Assembly (NCBI GenBank): GCA_014763545.1
Contig: JACXVD010000001.1
Span: 1-64,000, forward strand
Source of the DNA: Sphingomonadales bacterium
GTDB taxonomy: Bacteria; Pseudomonadota; Alphaproteobacteria; Sphingomonadales; Sphingomonadaceae
Direction of reading: 5' to 3'
Length of the DNA: 64,000 bases
Below are positions 62,729-64,000 of the stretch, piece after piece (the first letter of the stretch is position 1; each line of letters starts with the position of its first letter). The position numbers and the translations under genes were made by a program. The notes beneath the pieces were generated by a model. That model worked only from the letters and a program-made list of their open reading frames with translations. It had not been told where the DNA came from and ran no database searches.

Positions 62729-64000
62729 AATTGGCTTGCGATGGGTGCTGCCGTTGCTGCTGCTGTTTGCAGCGGCTGCTTGCAGCGACCCGACGCCGCC
62801 GCCGCCGTCGCTCGACGAGGCGCGGGCAGCGCTGGCGCGTGGCGACGGCCTGGGCGCCGAAATCGTGCTGCGTCAATTGCTCGAAACCGGCACCCCGCGA
62901 GAAGATCTGGCCGCGTGGCTGGGCGAAGCGGAACTGGAACAGGGACAGCTGGTCGAGGCGCGGCGTTGGCTGGGTGAGGGTACCTTCTCACCAGACAGTG
63001 CAGGCGTCGGTTTCCACATGCTTGGTCGGCTCGAAATGCGCGAAGGTAATCTGCCCGCCGCCGGGCAGGCGTTCGACCGCGCCTTGCAGGCGAGCCCCGA
63101 CGATCCTGAACTATGGGTGGATATCGGGCGGCTGCGCTATCGGGGCGGCGAACAGATACAGGCGGTCGAAGCGAGCGAAAAGGCGGTGGCTCTGGGGCCG
63201 GAAAACCCCGCCGCGCTGCAATTCCATGCCCAGATCTTGCGGGACTCGCACGGGATGGAGGCCGCGCTGCCATGGTTCGAACGGGCGCTCGACCATAATC
63301 CCGACAATCTCGACCTGCTGGGGGATTACGCCGCGACGCTGGGCGAGCTGGGCCGCGCGAAGGAGATGCTCACCATCGTGCGGCGCATGACCGCGCTCGA
63401 TCCGGGCAATCCGCAGGCCCTGTGGCTCGAGGCGGTGCTCGCGGCACGTGCGGGCGATTATGATCTTGCCCGGCGCTTGCTGCAATTGACCGACGATGCC
63501 CACCGCGAATCCCCTGCCGGGCAATTGCTGTCAGGTGTCATCGACATGCGCAGCGGCAATTACGCCAGCGCGTCGCAGACCTTCGACGGGTTGCTCGACG
63601 CGCAGCCCGATAACCGGCGCGTGCGGCTGTTGCTGGCGCGGGCGCTGGCGCTGGACGGGAGCCATCGCGAGCTGGTGTTCCGCTTCGGCGACGTGGCCCT
63701 GCGCCCGAGTTCTCCACCCTATCTGACCCTGCTGGTCGGGCAGGGATACGAGGCGCTGGGTGAACGTGACAAGGCGGCCCAATATCTCGACCGGGCAGCG
63801 ACGCCGCGGGGTGGGGAACTGGTCGCCGTGCCCGGCACCGTGCCGCTGGCGGTGGTCGAATTGCGCGGGGTCGATCGAGGGAGCGATGCCCTGTCGCTGG
63901 TGCGCGGGCTGATCGTCGCTGGCCAGCCCGGCGCCGCGTCTGCAAAGGCGGAGGCGTTCCAGAAGAAGTACCCCGGCTCGGCCGATGCACTGGGGCTTGC
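62712..64000 (+). CDS. prsT: TPR lipoprotein of the PEP-CTERM locus, 3' end cut
   Basis: The frame overlaps the prsR end by 17 bp and stays open to the right edge, so the product is at least 429 residues. It has a lipoprotein signal (LRWVLPLLLLFAAAACS, cysteine near residue 24) and then repeated helical pairs such as GNLPAAGQAFDRALQASPDDPELW broken into units near 95-120, typical of TPR repeats. PrsT lipoproteins are assumed to help exopolysaccharide assembly in the periplasm. The symbol is by context. Confidence 0.82.
   Translation, partial: MICTPEIGLRWVLPLLLLFAAAACSDPTPPPPSLDEARAALARGDGLGAEIVLRQLLETGTPREDLAAWLGEAELEQGQLVEARRWLGEGTFSPDSAGVGFHMLGRLEMREGNLPAAGQAFDRALQASPDDPELWVDIGRLRYRGGEQIQAVEASEKAVALGPENPAALQFHAQILRDSHGMEAALPWFERALDHNPDNLDLLGDYAATLGELGRAKEMLTIVRRMTALDPGNPQALWLEAVLAARAGDYDLARRLLQLTDDAHRESPAGQLLSGVIDMRSGNYASASQTFDGLLDAQPDNRRVRLLLARALALDGSHRELVFRFGDVALRPSSPPYLTLLVGQGYEALGERDKAAQYLDRAATPRGGELVAVPGTVPLAVVELRGVDRGSDALSLVRGLIVAGQPGAASAKAEAFQKKYPGSADALGL

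Noticed and set aside
1-64000. CRISPR array
   Set aside because: No run of regularly spaced repeats with unique spacers is seen; the repeats found are single palindromes or short tandem copies.

Overview
The window comes from a GC-rich alphaproteobacterium, most likely a sphingomonad (Sphingomonadales, probably Erythrobacteraceae). This rests on gene content and order: a 6S RNA gene between zapA and the 5-formyl-THF cyclo-ligase gene, DUF2842, SdhE beside mfd/recG, a branched-chain 2-oxoacid dehydrogenase operon, a tkt-gap-pgk-fba run with class I aldolase, and the start of an XrtA/PEP-CTERM exopolysaccharide locus. All family names are from reading the translations; no database search was possible.

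Positions 1 to about 15,380 are accessory DNA, read as the right end of an integrative element. Its right border is a tRNA-Asn gene, and the large serine recombinase next to it runs into the tRNA 3' end for its last codons and its stop. Inward lie a PIN/antitoxin pair, a fossil 3' half of tRNA-Arg, a scar fusing two broken genes (helicase start and SMC-like ATPase tail), a DUF4143 ATPase, and a leftward module typical of alphaproteobacterial integrative and conjugative elements: ArdC antirestriction protein, a HEPN-like protein, a large orphan ParB, a methyltransferase/strawberry-notch helicase fusion of more than 1400 residues, and a toprim-type primase whose 5' end is duplicated. ardC, parB and the helicase gene each follow a similar nested-hairpin leader; this shared leader is the most unusual signal in the window.

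Positions 15,400 to 37,700 are core genome: nadK, an EAL phosphodiesterase, a D-aminoacylase-like hydrolase, mfd and sdhE facing recG, an aldehyde dehydrogenase, a LMW phosphatase/CmcJ-like pair, a TlpA-type thioredoxin, tRNA-Pro, thyA, the E1-alpha/E1-beta/E2 branched-chain dehydrogenase operon (no E3 here), tRNA-Asp, the 5-formyl-THF cyclo-ligase gene, 6S RNA and an unusually long ZapA.

Positions 37,900 to 57,700 hold central carbon genes (tkt, gap, pgk, a thioesterase, fba), thiE, an OPT transporter, an L,D-transpeptidase/M23 peptidase pair, efp, an inositol monophosphatase, tRNA-Leu, an SLC13 permease, an M20 amidohydrolase and a ScfR-type regulator.

From 57,862 to the right edge is an exopolysaccharide/PEP-CTERM operon: a polyprenyl glycosylphosphotransferase, the PrsK kinase, the PrsR regulator and a TPR lipoprotein, with overlapping reading frames. 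A palindromic box upstream may be the PrsR target.
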